The notes under the pieces are model-generated. The model ran no database searches. It saw nothing but the letters and a program-made list of their open reading frames with translations, and was not told where the DNA came from. Source: Marinobacterium litorale DSM 23545 (GTDB lineage: Bacteria; Pseudomonadota; Gammaproteobacteria; Pseudomonadales; Balneatricaceae). From it: a DNA stretch of 64,000 bases. Below, one piece after another: positions 8,984 through 16,651 of this stretch (its first letter is position 1; each line of letters opens with the position of its first letter). The stretch lies in the NCBI RefSeq assembly GCF_000428985.1, contig NZ_AUAZ01000014.1:1-64000 (forward strand). Direction: 5' to 3'. Both the position numbers and the translations under genes were made by a program.

Positions 8984-9573
8984 TGAAACTGACGCTGCGC
9001 AAATACTGGATTTTCGATCTGGATGGGACTTTGACGCGCCCGGTACATGACTTCGAGCACATTCGTGGCGAGTTGGGTCTTCATCCCGATGCCGATATTC
9101 TGGGGACGCTTGCGGACCTGCCGGAGCCGCAGCGCAGTGCGCAGTTTGCACGACTGGATGAACTGGAGCTGTATTACGCGTCCAAAGCTGAGGCAGCGAT
9201 CAGTGTAAACGAAGTCCTGCAGGCGCTGGCGGAGCGTGAGTGCCGGATGGGTATACTGACTCGAAACAATCAGCCGGTTGCTCTACGCTCACTGGAGGCG
9301 ATAGGTGCGGCGCATTACTTTTCCCCGGATGATGTGCTTGGTCGCGACGAAGCGCGGCCAAAGCCTGACCCGCATGGCATTGAGCAGTTGCTGACGCGCT
9401 GGCATGCCGATCCCGGGCAGGCTGTGATGGTCGGTGACTTTCGATATGACCTGGAAGCGGGTCGCGCCTGTGGCGTCGCGACGGTCTTTGTTGATCATGG
9501 AGTCCATCCGGGCTGGCCGGAGCTGACCGATGTGCGTGTGACCTGCATGTCCCAACTGCTGCAGTTGATTTGA
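8983..9573 (+). CDS. HAD-superfamily hydrolase, phosphoglycolate phosphatase-like
   Basis: This 196-aa protein has all four HAD motifs: DLDGTLT (nucleophile and acid/base aspartates), ILTRNN (motif II threonine), the lysine in RPKPDP (motif III) and VGDFRYDLEAG (motif IV). A short helical cap lies between motifs I and II, as in subclass I phosphatases of the Gph/PgmB type. The substrate cannot be assigned. The ATG overlaps the previous stop by one base, so translation is probably coupled to the AlbA_2 protein. Confidence 0.85.
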   Translation: MKLTLRKYWIFDLDGTLTRPVHDFEHIRGELGLHPDADILGTLADLPEPQRSAQFARLDELELYYASKAEAAISVNEVLQALAERECRMGILTRNNQPVALRSLEAIGAAHYFSPDDVLGRDEARPKPDPHGIEQLLTRWHADPGQAVMVGDFRYDLEAGRACGVATVFVDHGVHPGWPELTDVRVTCMSQLLQLI

Positions 9574-9720
9574 TCCCGGTCAGATGAGCGTGTGACTCTG
9601 GTCGGTCGGGGATCGATTTTTTGGCGGCGGTGCCAGAGATTTAGCTATAGTGATAGAGAAACCGGAAGAGCCAACCGGTTAGGCGTTAAGATTTTTATCA
9701 GCCATGTGGAGGGTTCGAAT

Positions 9721-10278
9721 ATGGCGATCATGACTGAGTTACATCAGGAGCATGTGAATCTGAAACGGCTTCTCGATATGCTCGATCGCAAGGTAGAGAA
9801 ATTTCGCAACGGTACCCACCCCAACTTCCAGCTGATGTCGGATGTGGTCAGCTATGTGGGAGGCTACGCCGATACTCATCACCATCCCCGTGAAGACCGG
9901 ATGTTCCATTATTTCGCCGGGCGTGATGCGGAAGTTGACAAGCTCACCGCCGAATGTGAACGGGATCACGAAGCGCTTAAGCACCTATCATCACAGCTGA
10001 AGGACTCCATCGAAGGTGTTCTCCATGATGCAGCCGTTGTGGAGCTGGATAAACTGGTGGATCACCTTGCACGCTTTGTACAACGTGAGAATGAACATCT
10101 GAACTTTGAAGAAGAGAAGGTGTTCCCGGCGTTGGATGCGGTGGCTACTCAGGCTGACTGGCAGGCGCTGGATGCCGAAATTCCCTCGCCAAGCGATCCG
10201 CTGTTTGGTCTGAAGCAGTCCGAAGAGTATCGAGACCTGTATCAGGCGCTGGCCGAAGATGACAGAGACGAGGGCTAA
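9721..10278 (+). CDS. hemerythrin HHE domain protein
   Basis: This 185-aa protein contains the HHE cation-binding pattern: HQEHVNL near the start, HHHPRED near residue 60, HEALKHL, and a final ENEHLNFEEEKVFP. It should form a four-helix bundle with a di-iron centre that binds O2 or NO or stores iron. The ATG at 9721 is chosen because of GGAGGG at about 9708 and because the HHE domain begins right there. A much longer upstream in-frame extension is not hemerythrin-like. The gene appears monocistronic and ends in a hairpin overlapping its stop codon. Confidence 0.88.
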   Translation: MAIMTELHQEHVNLKRLLDMLDRKVEKFRNGTHPNFQLMSDVVSYVGGYADTHHHPREDRMFHYFAGRDAEVDKLTAECERDHEALKHLSSQLKDSIEGVLHDAAVVELDKLVDHLARFVQRENEHLNFEEEKVFPALDAVATQADWQALDAEIPSPSDPLFGLKQSEEYRDLYQALAEDDRDEG

Positions 10279-10290
10279 AACCTCGTCTTT
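10266..10290 (+). terminator. probable rho-independent terminator after the hemerythrin gene
   Basis: AGACGAGG pairs perfectly with CCTCGTCT around a seven-base loop that contains the TAA stop codon, with a short TTT tail. It lies between convergent genes. The T run is short, so efficiency is uncertain. Confidence 0.55.
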
Positions 10291-10331
10291 ACCGCGTATT
10301 CAGTGATTCCGAGCTGGCCTGTCGGTAAGGC

Positions 10332-10955
10332 TTAACCGGTAACAGCCGCTGACCTGTCACTCAAATAGCGTTCCACCGTATCTACAATCGCCTGGGTTTG
10401 CGGGTCGATCTCCAGGTTGACCCTGGCCCCGGGTTGTAAAACTCCAAAGGTGGTCAGACGCAATGTCTCCGGGATTAGATAGACCGAAAAACGGGCGGCT
10501 TCCACAGCAGCCAGAGTCAGGCTGCAGCCGTTCAAGCCCACAAAGCCTTTATTAAGCAGGTAGCGCGCCAGATCAGCGGGGCGTTCAAACCAGAGTATGC
10601 AGTTGTTCTCGCTGCGCTCGATCGACAGTAAGTTCAGTGTGCGATAAATATGCCCCGACATCGTGTGGCCGCCAATCTCATCACCGACACGGGCAGCCCG
10701 CTCAAAATTGACCCGATCACCCACACTGAGGTCACCCAGGTTGGTGGTGTTTAGTGTCGCTGCAATCAGGTCGAAACTGACGGCGCTGCCATCGAACTCT
10801 GCCACAGTAAGACAGGTGCCGTTGAGTGCAATGCTGGCACCGAGCTGCAAGTCCAGAGCGGATTCCTCCGGCAGTCTGACAGTCATACGCATAAAGTCGT
10901 CGCGGCGCGCCAACGTTTCAATGCACGCGGTCCCCTGCACGATGCCGGTAAACAT
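10332..10955 (-). CDS. ribC: riboflavin synthase, alpha subunit type
   Basis: Riboflavin synthase converts two molecules of 6,7-dimethyl-8-ribityllumazine into riboflavin plus the pyrimidinedione precursor. The 207-aa protein has the expected duplicated lumazine-binding fold. Each half opens with an MFTGIVQG/GGHTMSGHI type strand and carries an NGTCLTV/NGCSLTL motif; the catalytic-type cysteine is in NGTCLTV. The C-terminus has EIDPQTQAIVDTVER, as in the E. coli RibC group. It stands alone rather than with ribD, ribBA and ribH, like the E. coli gene. No FMN riboswitch is evident upstream. A lumazine-protein-like paralogue cannot be wholly excluded. Confidence 0.88.
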   Translation of the reverse strand: MFTGIVQGTACIETLARRDDFMRMTVRLPEESALDLQLGASIALNGTCLTVAEFDGSAVSFDLIAATLNTTNLGDLSVGDRVNFERAARVGDEIGGHTMSGHIYRTLNLLSIERSENNCILWFERPADLARYLLNKGFVGLNGCSLTLAAVEAARFSVYLIPETLRLTTFGVLQPGARVNLEIDPQTQAIVDTVERYLSDRSAAVTG

Positions 10956-11058
10956 CCTGTGCTAACCTCCAAGTATACGGATGATCGGATGGGTTAAACC
11001 GTAAGCCCATCCATGACGTATTACTGAATATACTGCATTCGCGACAGGGAGACGAACC

Positions 11059-11943
11059 ATGAGAGTGTTGATCACTGGCGGTACCGGCTTTATCGGTCGT
11101 CATTTGATACCACGGCTGTTGACGCGAGGCGATCAGGTGATGGTGCTCAGCCGTCGGCCTCATGCAGCAAAGCTGGATTCGCGGGTTGCGGTGTATTCTG
11201 AACTCGCGCAGGTCGAGACACCGGTGGATGCCGTCATCAATCTGGCGGGGGCACCCATTGCGGACAAGCGTTGGAGTGACTCGCGTAAGGCGCTTTTGCG
11301 TGAAAGCCGTATTGAGCTGACCCGTGAACTGGTGCAGTGGATGGGGAGTTTGAGCGTTACTCCCAAGGTGCTGATTAGCGGTTCGGCGATTGGATACTAC
11401 GGCAGTCAGGGCGATAAACCTCTGGGTGAGGATGCAGAGCCGAAACTCGGCTTCACTCACGAGCTGTGTGCTGACTGGGAGCGCGAGGCGCAGGTGGCGG
11501 AAAAGCTTGGAGTACGTGTATGTTGTATCCGCACCGGCGTGGTACTCGGCGATGGGGGCGCGTTACAAAAGATGCTGCCACCGTTCAAGTTAGGGCTCGG
11601 TGGGCCTATCGCGTCTGGCCGGCAGTGGATGTCCTGGATTCACGTGGAGGATGAAGTGGGCGCCATTCTGCATTTGCTGGATCAGGAGGCATTAAGCGGA
11701 CCCTTTAACCTGACCGCGCCGAACGCGGTGTCCAACGAAACATTCAGCAAAACGTTAGCGAATGTGCTGGGCAAGCCCGCTTTTTTTCGCGTACCGGCTC
11801 CCGTTATGCACTTGATCATGGGGGAGGCTGCCGAACTTGTAGTGAAGGGGCAGCGCGTTATTCCGTCGAAACTAGAGGCGAGTGGTTACCGTTTTCGCTA
11901 CCCGGAGCTGGAGTCCGCACTTAATCAGGTTCTGAACGCTTAG
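11059..11943 (+). CDS. TIGR01777 family NAD(P)-dependent epimerase/oxidoreductase (YfcH-like)
   Basis: This 294-aa extended SDR has the Rossmann motif GGTGFIGRHL at the N-terminus and an NLAGAPIADKRW segment near residue 63. It also has a SAIGYYG segment (YxxxK-type region altered) and a C-terminal DUF1731-like tail around residues 245-290. This is the YfcH/SulA-like TIGR01777 group, whose substrate is unknown. The ATG has GGGAGACGAACC upstream. The 3' end overlaps the convergent potassium channel gene by 23 nt. Confidence 0.85.
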   Translation: MRVLITGGTGFIGRHLIPRLLTRGDQVMVLSRRPHAAKLDSRVAVYSELAQVETPVDAVINLAGAPIADKRWSDSRKALLRESRIELTRELVQWMGSLSVTPKVLISGSAIGYYGSQGDKPLGEDAEPKLGFTHELCADWEREAQVAEKLGVRVCCIRTGVVLGDGGALQKMLPPFKLGLGGPIASGRQWMSWIHVEDEVGAILHLLDQEALSGPFNLTAPNAVSNETFSKTLANVLGKPAFFRVPAPVMHLIMGEAAELVVKGQRVIPSKLEASGYRFRYPELESALNQVLNA

Positions 11944-12817
11944 GTTTTGCGTTGCCGTCGTCGGTACCCTGTCCCGGGGCTCGTTCCAGGGCCTCCAGGG
12001 CTTCAAGGCGTTCGAGCGTCGTCACGGCACGCTCCAGCTGGTGTTCGATCCGGTCCAGGCGACTTTCCAGGCGTCCCAGGCGTTGGATGTTCTTATCCTC
12101 TTTCTCCACCATCTCCTGCTCGTCCCGTTCTATAAAGAAGACCGAGAAGCTCGCGGTCAGCATGGAGAATAATCCAATCCCGGCCAGGATAAGCAGCATG
12201 CCGAACAGGCGTCCTTCAGTGGTCGAGGGTACCAGGTCGCCATAACCGACGGTGGTCATTGTGACCCAGGCCCACCAGATGCCGTCCAATGGATCCTTGA
12301 ATGCCGGATCAATACCGGATATCAGAAAACCGGAGATAACGAGAAACAGCAGCGCGACGCCCAGCGTTTTGCCCAGTTGGTGGCGCGCCAGAATATTGCG
12401 CAGGTCCTGGGACACCTTGAACAGGATGCCGATCATGATCAACAGCCGCAGACTGCGCAGGACCCCGGCGTAGAAGAGCTCGACTCCCCACAGCACCGGG
12501 AGGCCGGTCAGGATAATGACAGGGTTTAGCCAGTTCTGCCTGAGGTAGCGTTTGCGATCATCAACCAGGAGCAGCATGACGACGAGCTCAACCGTAAAGC
12601 AACACCAGATAAACCAGTCGGTGATTCGCGTCAGGACCGGATCGTCAACGCCTTCGGCCTTGAGGTACCAGTCCAGGAGAATCCAGATCGCCAACAGCAG
12701 CATCGGCCACTCAAGTCGCTTGGCCCAAAGTCGTGCACGCTCGTTCTCGCGGGTATCGACACCCCCGAGCCCAATTCGATTCATGAATGCGTTGTGGCGT
12801 GGGTAGTGGATGCTCAC
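11921..12817 (-). CDS. voltage-gated-type potassium channel
   Basis: This 298-aa inner-membrane ion channel has the selectivity filter TMTTVGYGDLVP between hydrophobic segments near residues 185-197. Several helices precede it, including an RSLRLLIMIGIL segment resembling a short S4 voltage sensor. The C-terminal ~70 residues form an acidic/basic heptad region, likely a tetramerising coiled coil. The GTG start at 12817 has AAGGA about 12 nt upstream, and an ATG at 12784 is an alternative. It lies 28 nt downstream of batD on the same strand and overlaps the convergent epimerase gene. Confidence 0.88.
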   Translation of the reverse strand: MSIHYPRHNAFMNRIGLGGVDTRENERARLWAKRLEWPMLLLAIWILLDWYLKAEGVDDPVLTRITDWFIWCCFTVELVVMLLLVDDRKRYLRQNWLNPVIILTGLPVLWGVELFYAGVLRSLRLLIMIGILFKVSQDLRNILARHQLGKTLGVALLFLVISGFLISGIDPAFKDPLDGIWWAWVTMTTVGYGDLVPSTTEGRLFGMLLILAGIGLFSMLTASFSVFFIERDEQEMVEKEDKNIQRLGRLESRLDRIEHQLERAVTTLERLEALEALERAPGQGTDDGNAKPKRSEPD

Positions 12818-12845
12818 GGTTGACGGTCCTTGCCGATGGTGTCCA

Positions 12846-14504
12846 TTACGATGCCTGTAGAAGTGTCTCGTCGACGTTACCGGAAGGAGTCGACGCGTTT
12901 AGGCGCCGACGGCGAAGGGCGTCGACCGTCTTGTAAAGCAGGTCTCCTTGCCAGAGTTCTGCGTTGTCGTGCAGCTGCTGTTCCAGATCGAGAATCAGGA
13001 AGTCCAGCGTCTGGTTGCGTGCGGCGTCACAGACTTCGGTCAAGCTGGAGGGCGCGCGTTCGGGCCAAAAATTCTGAGCCCATTCAATTAAGCGGGCACG
13101 GGCCATGGCCGCGTTATTCTGCTGACAGGCGATAGCCAGAGCCTGAAAGGTATTGCGCTCGGCACGTTCATTGGCTTGCAGCAGTTTGCGATGACGTCTG
13201 GCCTCGTCCTCGATTTCCTGGGCGCTGTTGGTCACCCGCTGCCGACGTAACGCGGCCCCGGTGTAGAGCCAGCCCAGTGCGCAGGTGATACTGGTCAATG
13301 TCAAAAAGAGGTTAGCCCAGGGAAACTCAGCCGAGCGGCCCTCAGCGGCTTCCGGACTTGTCGTTGCGGCGACGGGCGGTTCAGCGTCAATGAACGCAGG
13401 CGGTGAAACCTGGAATGAGCGAGGGGGGAGGGCCGCATGGCGTCCCCGGTCCAGTCGTGTATCCCACCAGTGCACATCGATGGGCGCCAACGTGAATTCG
13501 CCGGTGGCCAGTGGCTCGATAAACAGCGTTTCTGTGCGTGTGCTGACCAGACCAAACTGTGTTTCAGACTCTGACAGCTCAACGTTACTGCGATCGATGA
13601 AAAGGCCGTCCGGCTCTTGAGTCATCAGCTCGGGAAGCTGTTCAGCGGGTAACCCGGTCACCGTCAAACGAATAACACGCTTGATCCTGTCGCCAGGCTG
13701 AAGTGTCTCAGGGGTGGACCAGTTGTCTTCCAGAGACAGTCGCTCGGCCGGTAACCACTGGCCTTGTGATGAGCGGAAAGCCGGTGGCAGCACCTCGACT
13801 TCCAATGTTTCTCCCAGTAATTCGGTGATGGCGTGATCGCCGCGGTCCGGAAGGTGAAGGCTCGGCCCCTGGATCATAGCCAGCCCCTCCTGGTCGGGAA
13901 ACAGTGCATACTGCTGTTCGGTGACCAGATAGGGCGTTCCCCTAAACTCCCCTTCGTATTCACGGCGTTCGCCCACCGTGCGTGCGGGAACGCCGTTAAG
14001 GGTTGGTGGCTCGATGCGAGCTGAAACGGGAAGAGGTTCCAGGTGATAGACACGTGCGGTGTAAAGCAGCTGCCCGTTCAGGTAGACCTCGCGACTGTCC
14101 AGCTGGGTTGAGAAGAAAAGACCGCTGCCTTCCTGGCCATTGAATGAGGGGCTGGCTTCACTGACCTGAACATCCACAGGTTCGGTTTGCTCTCCGGCGA
14201 TGCTCAGGGGTGGTATGGTCAGGGTGCCGCTGGTTCGAGGCCGTAAAGAGACTTCCCAGCGCGTGCGTACCTCACGGCCAGCGCTGCTGTGGCTGGAGAT
14301 CAGCGTGCGTTTGCTGCCCAGCAGGCGGAACTGGTCGAAAAGCGGAGAGAAATCGGGTTGCCCGTCCACACGGGCGGTGACTTCAACACTGAGCGTCAGG
14401 TTATCGAGCGCCGTGACCCGTGTTCGGTCCAGCGTCGCTGTAGCATCCGCGTTAGCAGTTGATAAATATCCCAGCAGTAACAGCGCAGCTAGAAGAGATC
14501 GCAT
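12846..14504 (-). CDS. batD: BatD family protein (orphan)
   Basis: This 552-aa protein has a Sec signal peptide (MRSLLAALLLLGYLSTANA, with cleavage predicted after ANA), then a long beta-rich periplasmic region with BatD repeats. A transmembrane helix follows near residue 410 (LFLTLTSITCALGWLYTGAAL), then a ~120-residue cytoplasmic tail. BatD usually sits with MoxR, a DUF58 protein and von Willebrand A proteins BatA/BatB, a set linked to oxygen tolerance in Bacteroides. Here no VWA gene is next to it; the MoxR-DUF58 pair is 8 kb away. The ATG at 14504 is chosen because the signal peptide begins there; a longer start at 14537 adds 11 residues. Confidence 0.8.
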   Translation of the reverse strand: MRSLLAALLLLGYLSTANADATATLDRTRVTALDNLTLSVEVTARVDGQPDFSPLFDQFRLLGSKRTLISSHSSAGREVRTRWEVSLRPRTSGTLTIPPLSIAGEQTEPVDVQVSEASPSFNGQEGSGLFFSTQLDSREVYLNGQLLYTARVYHLEPLPVSARIEPPTLNGVPARTVGERREYEGEFRGTPYLVTEQQYALFPDQEGLAMIQGPSLHLPDRGDHAITELLGETLEVEVLPPAFRSSQGQWLPAERLSLEDNWSTPETLQPGDRIKRVIRLTVTGLPAEQLPELMTQEPDGLFIDRSNVELSESETQFGLVSTRTETLFIEPLATGEFTLAPIDVHWWDTRLDRGRHAALPPRSFQVSPPAFIDAEPPVAATTSPEAAEGRSAEFPWANLFLTLTSITCALGWLYTGAALRRQRVTNSAQEIEDEARRHRKLLQANERAERNTFQALAIACQQNNAAMARARLIEWAQNFWPERAPSSLTEVCDAARNQTLDFLILDLEQQLHDNAELWQGDLLYKTVDALRRRRLNASTPSGNVDETLLQAS

Positions 14505-14722
14505 CCAATCATCCGGACAGGTATTCCTGGGTGCCACTCGCAGTGACGTCTCAACCCATTATCAGCTAAGGAAAAATGCATCGCAACTGCACGTGAATCG
14601 GGGCCGGGTGGAATGCACTTCTCTTGGTGGTCTCAGCCGTGCTGGTTTGATGAAAGCTGCCATCAATGGAGCAATCCGCGGTATCCTTTACCTCAGAAGT
14701 AATAGCCTGTCTAAGATTGCCG

Positions 14723-14941
14723 ATGAATGAATTAATAGTTGATCTGAATATCAGTGCCGACCAGTTCCTGCGGCTTTACAGAGGGGAAGTAGAAGATGTG
14801 GTGACCCGTTCCCGTGACGGTCGCCGGGTACGCTTTCCAGCCGGCAACCTGAGGCGTTTTGTGACCCGGGAGGGAATTCGGGGAGCGTTTCGTATTCGCT
14901 ATGACGCTCAAGGCAAACTGACCGAGATCAGCCGGCTTTAA
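14723..14941 (+). CDS. DUF2835 family protein
   Basis: This 72-aa basic protein matches the DUF2835 family (NISADQFLRLYRG, RDGRRVRFPAGNLRRFVT, GIRGAFRI). Function is unknown; the pattern suggests a small beta-rich nucleic-acid-binding protein, which is inference. The ATG at 14723 is chosen because the family begins two or three residues before the conserved strand. No strong ribosome binding site is visible. It stands alone upstream of pyrD. Confidence 0.8.
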   Translation: MNELIVDLNISADQFLRLYRGEVEDVVTRSRDGRRVRFPAGNLRRFVTREGIRGAFRIRYDAQGKLTEISRL

Positions 14942-15029
14942 ATCCGGCCGTTCGTGCCCCAGGCATTGGCGTGGGGGGGCGGATGACCGCTATAATAGCC
15001 GGCCTTTTTATGCGCTAGGATGAGGACTC

Positions 15030-16064
15030 ATGCTTTACGATCTGGCTCGCACATTGATGTTTAAACTGGACCCGGAGCTGACCCACAACCTGGCCATCGG
15101 AGCGCTTTCGTTGGGGGCGGGGCTGGGTCTGGACCGGTTCTGTAACCGGGAGGAGTTTTCCGAACCCGTTGAAATCATGGGGTTGCGGTTTCCCAATCCG
15201 GTGGGCTTGGCTGCGGGGCTGGATAAAAACGGCGAGGCGGTTGATGGCCTTGCGGCCCTTGGGTTCGGGTTTATCGAGGTGGGCACCGTGACGCCTCGGC
15301 CGCAGTCGGGCAACCCTAAACCGAGACTGTTCAGAATTCCGGAGCATCGAGCGATTATCAACCGGATGGGGTTTAACAATGCCGGTGTCGATCAACTGCT
15401 GGTCAATCTTGAGCGAGCGCGCTACAAGGGGATCCTCGGTATCAATATTGGCAAGAACAAGACGACCGCCAATGACCGGGCACACGAGGACTACCTGGTT
15501 TGCCTGCGTAAGGTCTATGAGCGCGCCAGTTATATAACGGTCAATATCTCTTCGCCCAACACTCCGGGGCTGCGGACACTGCAGTTTGGTGAGTCGTTAA
15601 ATACCTTGCTTGACGCACTTAAAACCGAGCAGGCACGGCTGACCCGGGTGCACGGACGCTATGTGCCGATCGCGGTGAAAATCGCGCCCGATATGAGTCG
15701 TGAAGAGATCACGCTGGTTGCCGGCTCACTGAAGACCTATGAGATGGATGCGGTGATCGCCACCAATACCACGCTGTCCCGTGAAGGTGTCGAAGACAGT
15801 CGCCATGGTGGTGAAGAGGGTGGACTCAGCGGGGAGCCCGTGCGTGGTCCGTCGAATACAACGATTCGCCAGCTGGCTGCCGATCTGGATGGAGCCCTGC
15901 CGATCATCGGTGTTGGCGGGATTTGTGAAGGCTTTGATGCTGCCGAGAAGCTGGAAGCGGGGGCTAGTCTGGTGCAGCTCTATTCCGGTCTGATCTACGC
16001 CGGGCCGCGGCTGGTACGTGATTCGATTCGGGAGATTGAGCTGCTGCGCAACGCGAAGCGTTGA
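15030..16064 (+). CDS. pyrD: dihydroorotate dehydrogenase (quinone), class 2
   Basis: PyrD oxidises dihydroorotate to orotate with FMN and passes electrons to quinone, in pyrimidine synthesis at the inner membrane. The 344-aa protein starts with the membrane-associating helices typical of class 2 ([20 protein letters not shown]). It contains [13 protein letters not shown], the [12 protein letters not shown] region with the class-2 catalytic serine, NTTLSREG, and GVGGI for FMN phosphate binding. AGGATGAGG precedes the ATG. It faces rmf, as in Pseudomonas relatives. Confidence 0.97.
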   Translation: MLYDLARTLMFKLDPELTHNLAIGALSLGAGLGLDRFCNREEFSEPVEIMGLRFPNPVGLAAGLDKNGEAVDGLAALGFGFIEVGTVTPRPQSGNPKPRLFRIPEHRAIINRMGFNNAGVDQLLVNLERARYKGILGINIGKNKTTANDRAHEDYLVCLRKVYERASYITVNISSPNTPGLRTLQFGESLNTLLDALKTEQARLTRVHGRYVPIAVKIAPDMSREEITLVAGSLKTYEMDAVIATNTTLSREGVEDSRHGGEEGGLSGEPVRGPSNTTIRQLAADLDGALPIIGVGGICEGFDAAEKLEAGASLVQLYSGLIYAGPRLVRDSIREIELLRNAKR

Positions 16065-16147
16065 GCAGCAGCTTGGGCCTGGTGTTTATTCTGAAGGTTG
16101 CGGCGGGCAGCAACCCGGCCCGGGTGAAGAGTAGAAATCCCTAAAAA

Positions 16148-16354
16148 TCAATGTAGCGATGGATTAGCTTGAATTGCAGAAACGCCGGACATTCCGCTCC
16201 AGTGTGCCTCTCGTCCTTCACGCCAACCGCTCATCCAGTGGCTTCTCAGCTCCGTTGCCTGTACCGGGCATTCGCTCTGCGATTTGCCGCTCAGGCCGGC
16301 CTGGAAACCGCGGTTGAACAGAGTAGAGGTACGATCTCGTTTCTGTTTTTTCAT
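16148..16354 (-). CDS. rmf: ribosome modulation factor
   Basis: This 68-aa basic protein closely resembles E. coli RMF: MKKQKRDR, NRGFQAGLSGKS, CPVQATELRSHWMSGWREGRE. RMF drives 70S ribosomes into inactive 100S dimers in stationary phase. The ATG at 16354 is chosen to match the family start MKRQKRD; four codons upstream is another ATG. The protein has a slightly longer C-terminus than E. coli RMF (55 aa). It lies between pyrD and rlmKL, as in Pseudomonas. Confidence 0.92.
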   Translation of the reverse strand: MKKQKRDRTSTLFNRGFQAGLSGKSQSECPVQATELRSHWMSGWREGREAHWSGMSGVSAIQANPSLH

Positions 16355-16651
16355 AGTGCGCCTCACATTGTTCTATTCTTCGAAATAACGCCGGAGATGT
16401 TGCCGGCGCCTGACGCCTTGAAGGGACTTTACTTCCTGCCCTTCAGTTTCCATTCATATCGAATTTTGTTTTCGAGTGTAATTTAAAAATCCTATTCAAA
16501 TGCAAGAGCTTATAGTGAGAGTTACGACGCATCTGCAAAAAAGTGTTTGTTTTCAGTAGATTGTCATTAACCTGAAACCTCAGTATGTATCGTGAAAAAT
16601 TTTCACTTCGGTCAGCGAATCTGGCCAGCTTGAAGGAGACCGGTCACGCTA
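16355..16651. other. divergent intergenic region rmf / rlmKL
   Basis: About 300 nt without a gene between the divergent rmf and rlmKL starts. It is AT-rich between 16480 and 16610, in contrast with the flanking genes, as expected for promoters of two divergent units. A ribosome binding site GAAGGAGACC precedes rlmKL. I see no clear consensus promoter hexamers that I would defend. Confidence 0.5.

Noticed and set aside
9592-9720. 43-residue N-terminal extension of the hemerythrin protein
   Set aside because: It is basic and not hemerythrin-like, while GGAGGG sits at the ideal distance from the ATG at 9721.
16096-16115. GGTTGC/GCAACC inverted repeat after pyrD as a terminator
   Set aside because: Short stem, no T run, and rmf converges here; evidence too weak to list.
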